NCBI GenBank assembly: GCA_938004315.1
Contig: CALKWG010000261.1
Span: forward strand, 1-16,965
Source of the DNA: an uncultured Spirochaetaceae bacterium
Lineage (GTDB): Bacteria; Spirochaetota; Spirochaetia; Treponematales; UBA12059
Length of the DNA stretch: 16,965 bases
Reading direction: 5' to 3'
A program made the position numbers and the translations under genes. The notes under the pieces were generated by a model. It saw only the letters and a program-made list of their open reading frames with translations. It searched no databases and was not told the DNA's origin. Below, one piece after another: positions 16,276 to 16,965 of the stretch (positions are counted from its first letter, which is position 1; the number at the start of each line of letters is the position of its first letter).

Positions 16276-16965
16276 TCCGCACCCCCCTCGCCCTGCCGCC
16301 GGCCCGCATAGCCCCGATAGCCTTCTTTATAGTCGCCCTCGCATCGGGCGCGGCCGCCCAGGATCGCATCAGCCGCGTGCAAAGCTTAGACGAGCTGGCT
16401 TCCCGCAGCGTCTACGTGATGGCCGATCGCGCTGCCCTTTCGAGCCTGAGCCGCGACGAGGCGGCGTCCGTCGAGGCGCTCATCCAGTTCTTCGGCCTGG
16501 AGCTCGAGGCCCGTACCAAGCTCGTCCTAGCCTTCGAGGAGAGCGCCGCGGACATCGTCGTACGCATCGGCGCACTAAGCCAGCGCGGCGGCTATGAGCT
16601 ATCAACGTTAGCCCTGCCCAAACAGGAAGGCGTTAACCGTCTTAGTTACAACGCACGAGCCACGACGCTCGGCCTCGACGCCGTGCGCCCCTTCATGCGC
16701 GAGCTGGCCTCCCGCCTCGACCGCGCCTATCCGCCGGTGCCGGCCATGGTCACCGAGATAGTCACCGAGCGCGTCGTCGAGGAACGTCAGGTAATCACCA
16801 TTATCGAAGGCGCGATCCTGTCCGTGCTCGCGCCCCCGGGTACCGTCCTTACCTTGCCTGACGGCGAAGGAGCCGTCGTCGACGAGGCGGGCCTCTGGGA
16901 GCGGGAGCTTGAACAGAACACGAGCTTCGCCTACCGCGCCGAGCTAGCCGGTCACGTCGCCCAAA
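16272..16965 (+). CDS. Secreted protein with PEGA-like domain (3' end outside window)
   Basis: First 231 residues of an exported protein whose end lies beyond the window. ATG 16272 overlaps the lipoprotein's TGA by four bases. A signal peptide covers about 1-29 (cleavage after GAAA). Residues 34-155 form a soluble domain with FFGLELEARTKLVLAFEESAADIVVRIGALSQRGGYEL, of unknown type. A valine/glutamate linker VTEIVTERVVEERQVITIIEG (160-180) leads into a PEGA-like segment (LSVLAPPGTVLTLPDGEGAV ... FAYRAELAGHVAQ). This order of signal peptide, periplasmic domain, V/E linker and PEGA-like segment repeats the layout of the gene at 13958, though the N-terminal domains differ. Co-translation with the lipoprotein suggests a shared envelope complex (inference). 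A C-terminal barrel can be neither confirmed nor excluded. Confidence 0.75.
   Translation, partial: MIRTPLALPPARIAPIAFFIVALASGAAAQDRISRVQSLDELASRSVYVMADRAALSSLSRDEAASVEALIQFFGLELEARTKLVLAFEESAADIVVRIGALSQRGGYELSTLALPKQEGVNRLSYNARATTLGLDAVRPFMRELASRLDRAYPPVPAMVTEIVTERVVEERQVITIIEGAILSVLAPPGTVLTLPDGEGAVVDEAGLWERELEQNTSFAYRAELAGHVAQ

Overview
The window comes from a high-GC bacterial chromosome. A lipobox lipoprotein and secreted proteins that look like outer-membrane or periplasmic components point to a diderm (Gram-negative-type) cell. A prokaryotic acyl-ACP thioesterase, a long-chain acyl-CoA ligase ending in a PTQKIKR motif, a DUF4386-like/flavodoxin cassette and envelope proteins with PEGA-like domains would fit an anaerobic Spirochaetota-type organism. 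That assignment is a guess from gene flavour, not a proof. I recognise no rRNA, tRNA, CRISPR array, transposase or integrase.

Layout. Positions 1-4939 are on the minus strand: two overlapping-style NAD-dependent epimerase/reductase genes (stop and start directly abutting) read towards uvrA, whose last ~40 codons lie outside the window. Divergent to these is an acyl-ACP thioesterase (5025-5783). A 337-bp gene-free stretch follows, containing a strong hairpin and then an AT-rich promoter with a near-perfect 19-bp palindrome. It precedes a plus-strand operon: a TetR regulator, a six-helix membrane protein and a short flavodoxin (6121-7899). That operon converges on ychF (8061-9170, minus). Between them lies a second, decayed copy of the ychF 3' end.

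Further right on the minus strand are a VapBC-type toxin-antitoxin pair (9271-9908) with an inverted-repeat operator, and a divergent inorganic-pyrophosphatase-family protein (9972-10448). On the plus strand come a PLP-dependent aminotransferase of the 2-aminoadipate/MocR-catalytic type (10684-11961), preceded by three alternating ATTTCA/TGAAAT half-sites, and a long-chain fatty-acid-CoA ligase-like enzyme (12084-13865) with an unusual alanine-rich helical insert near its C-terminus.

The window closes with three overlapping plus-strand envelope genes (13958-16965). The first is a secreted protein with a CsgG/TolB-like N-terminal domain, a PEGA-like domain and a probable beta-barrel; it seems to have a leaderless start. 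The second is a lipoprotein whose central part has a strikingly lower GC content than its ends. The third, cut by the window edge, resembles the first in layout. This small operon is the best candidate for an undescribed system: the overlaps imply that the proteins are made together, and the shared layout suggests one envelope complex. The thioesterase and the acyl-CoA ligase could both act on free fatty acids, but they are not in one operon and their link is only inferred.
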